Source of the DNA: CAXQRU01 sp964226685
Lineage (GTDB): Bacteria > Pseudomonadota > Gammaproteobacteria > Pseudomonadales > Cellvibrionaceae
NCBI GenBank assembly: GCA_964226685.1
Contig: CAXQRU010000084.1
Coordinates: 1-15,467, forward strand
Reading direction: 5' to 3'
Length of the DNA stretch: 15,467 bases
Under the pieces are notes generated by a model, which worked only from the letters and a program-made list of their open reading frames with translations, did no database searches and was not told where the DNA came from. Both the position numbers and the translations under genes were made by a program. Below are positions 14,064 through 15,467 of the stretch, piece by piece; the first letter of the stretch is position 1, and every line of letters begins with the position of its first letter.

Positions 14064-15425
14064 ACAAGGCTTGTAGGTTACTCCAGGTAACTTCATCCTT
14101 TGCTGTTTGACAAAAGCTCGAAGTAAACCGTCTAATGGTTCCATAATTTCTGGGTCTCCTGATATTTGATAGGGCCCATATTTTTCGATGGTTGCAATGC
14201 CTGAAGCTTTAACATTTCCTGAAACAATACTCGAAAATACTCGTCTCAAATTCGCGGCCAGGGTATGGATGGGCATATCTTTGCGTAATTCCAGTTGACT
14301 CACATTCTCATGAGTTGGAATAAAGGGTTGTTGAAATGAGAGATCAATGTTTAGTTGCCAATTAAAATGGTAGGCGTCATTATTATTGTAACGATAATGC
14401 ATCACCTCATCGATTTTAGAACGCATGGTTCTGGCGGCTTGGTCGGCATCATCAACGATGATTTGATAATGTTTACGGGCTTTTTCTCCAAGGGTGGCCA
14501 AAATAAACTGATCCAGCTGCTCAAAATATTCTTTAGCGCTAGCAGGTCCCGTTAGAATGACAGGGAAGGGTAATTCTTTGTTATCTGGGTGTAATAAAAT
14601 TCCAAGGATATATAAGAATTCCTCAGCGGTACCAACCCCACCAGGGAAAATGATTATTCCATGCGATAGTCGTACAAAACTTTCAAGCCTTTTTTCGATG
14701 TCAGGCAAGATTACTAATTCGTTTACGATTGGGTTAGGGGCTTCAGCTGCAATAATACCCGGCTCAGTTAAGCCCAGGTAGCGGGCATTATTAATACGTT
14801 GCTTAGCGTGAGCAATAGTGGCACCTTTCATCGGGCCTTTCATCGCTCCAGGGCCGCAGCCGGTACAAATGTTGAGCCCACGAAGGCCCATAGAATGTCC
14901 GACCTCTTTGGTGTAGGAGTATTCTACGTCGCTGATCGAGTGACCGCCCCAGCAAACCACCAAGCCTGGGTTTTCACCACCATAAAGCACTTTGGCGTTG
15001 CGTAGTAAGTGAAAAACATAATCTGAGATGCCTGCCGAAGTTGTCAGATTAAAGCGTTTGTTATTTTTAGCGGCCTCATTGTGAACGATATCTCTTAAGG
15101 CGCTAAAAAGCATTTCTCTTGTGGAGGCAATCATTTCTCCATCGACAAATGCGGTTGCAGGAGCGTTGTGAAGGTTCAGACGAATGCCACGATCTTGTTG
15201 CACAATTTCTATATCAAAATCAGGGAATGCTTCCAGTATGGTTTTGGCATCATCAAGCTGAGAATCCACATTTAAAATCGCTAGGGCGCATTCTCGAAAT
15301 GCACGATAATGTGAGCCATGTCCTCGCTTTTTGAGGGCAACTACTTCCGTTGGCGATAATAGCTCCAGACTTTTTTTAGGGGTTATGGATGTTAATGGTA
15401 TTGTCTTTATATCGATATCAGTCAT
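14049..15425 (-). CDS. ppnN: Pyrimidine/purine nucleotide 5'-monophosphate nucleosidase PpnN
   Basis: A 458-residue cytoplasmic enzyme, the counterpart of E. coli PpnN/YgdH (454 aa), which splits nucleoside monophosphates into base and ribose 5-phosphate and is activated by (p)ppGpp in E. coli. The central LOG-family (lysine decarboxylase-like Rossmann) domain has VVCWGGHSIS at 156-165, ICTGCGPGAMKGPMKGA at 186-202 and the catalytic-loop signature PGGVGTAEEF at 261-270. The flanking N-terminal (about 1-140) and C-terminal (about 350-458, including LRRVFSSIVSGNVKASGI and RMKLPGVTYKPCYE) domains match the full-length PpnN type rather than short LOG proteins. The gene is complete, but its upstream region is cut by the contig end 20 bases past the ATG, so promoter and ribosome site cannot be judged. 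Confidence 0.95.
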   Translation of the reverse strand: MTDIDIKTIPLTSITPKKSLELLSPTEVVALKKRGHGSHYRAFRECALAILNVDSQLDDAKTILEAFPDFDIEIVQQDRGIRLNLHNAPATAFVDGEMIASTREMLFSALRDIVHNEAAKNNKRFNLTTSAGISDYVFHLLRNAKVLYGGENPGLVVCWGGHSISDVEYSYTKEVGHSMGLRGLNICTGCGPGAMKGPMKGATIAHAKQRINNARYLGLTEPGIIAAEAPNPIVNELVILPDIEKRLESFVRLSHGIIIFPGGVGTAEEFLYILGILLHPDNKELPFPVILTGPASAKEYFEQLDQFILATLGEKARKHYQIIVDDADQAARTMRSKIDEVMHYRYNNNDAYHFNWQLNIDLSFQQPFIPTHENVSQLELRKDMPIHTLAANLRRVFSSIVSGNVKASGIATIEKYGPYQISGDPEIMEPLDGLLRAFVKQQRMKLPGVTYKPCYELV

Positions 15426-15445
15426 AAATAATCGCTTATTATAAT

Positions 15446-15467
15446 AGATCGGAAGAGCGTCGTGTAG
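15446..15467 (-). other. Illumina Read 1 adapter, reverse complement (artefact)
   Basis: Bases 15446-15467 begin AGATCGGAAGAGCGTCGTG and are the reverse complement of the end of the Read 1 adapter. They equal, in inverted orientation, bases 29-50 at the left end. This is read-through adapter and not genomic sequence. Confidence 0.98.

Noticed and set aside
52..15442. Shared 9-mer GCTTATTAT next to both adapters (52-60 and 15434-15442), possibly a circular overlap or target duplication
   Set aside because: Nine AT-rich bases at slightly different offsets from the adapters are readily explained by chance, and flanking bases do not match.
15438..15443. TATAAT on the minus strand as a ppnN promoter -10 box
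   Set aside because: It would leave only about five bases of leader, the -35 position falls in adapter sequence, and the region is AT-rich.
29..15467. A 22-bp terminal inverted repeat suggesting a transposon or linear replicon
   Set aside because: Both copies are Illumina Read 1 adapter sequence, and the genes inside are ordinary chromosomal genes with no transposase or replication gene.

Overview
This is a contig from an AT-leaning gammaproteobacterium. Gene content (PpiD, CmoA/CmoB, PpnN, RsuA, RsmC-like enzyme, lysophospholipid-recycling Aas, intracellular PHA depolymerase) and moderate A+T content suggest a marine, Oceanospirillales-like bacterium. That placement is inference from family resemblance; no rRNA or other marker is present. 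Both ends (1-50 and 15446-15467) are Illumina Read 1 adapter sequence rather than genome, so the biological sequence is about 51-15445.

Layout: (1) 51-114 holds a strong intrinsic terminator, probably of an off-contig gene such as hupB, then the ppiD start. (2) ppiD and a methylguanine-DNA methyltransferase gene form a plus-strand pair. (3) A tight minus-strand operon, folD-rsuA-rsmC-like, faces them and carries one folate gene and two probable 16S rRNA modification genes. (4) Divergent from folD is a large plus-strand gene for a three-part lysophospholipid transporter/acyltransferase/acyl-ACP synthetase. (5) A second tight minus-strand operon, phaZ-cmoA-cmoB, couples a cytoplasmic polyhydroxyalkanoate depolymerase with the two enzymes that make cmo5U34 in tRNA. 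(6) Divergent from phaZ is a plus-strand two-component pair: a response regulator with a long TPR region and a small soluble histidine kinase. (7) ppnN (nucleotide monophosphate nucleosidase) closes the contig on the minus strand.

Functionally the window is mostly housekeeping: envelope protein folding, alkylation repair, one-carbon metabolism, rRNA and tRNA modification, membrane lipid repair, carbon-store mobilisation and nucleotide turnover. No tRNA, rRNA, CRISPR array, insertion sequence, prophage or toxin-antitoxin gene was seen, and no gap between genes exceeds 300 bases. The least characterised part is the TPR response regulator/soluble kinase pair. I found no convincing sign of a wholly new system.
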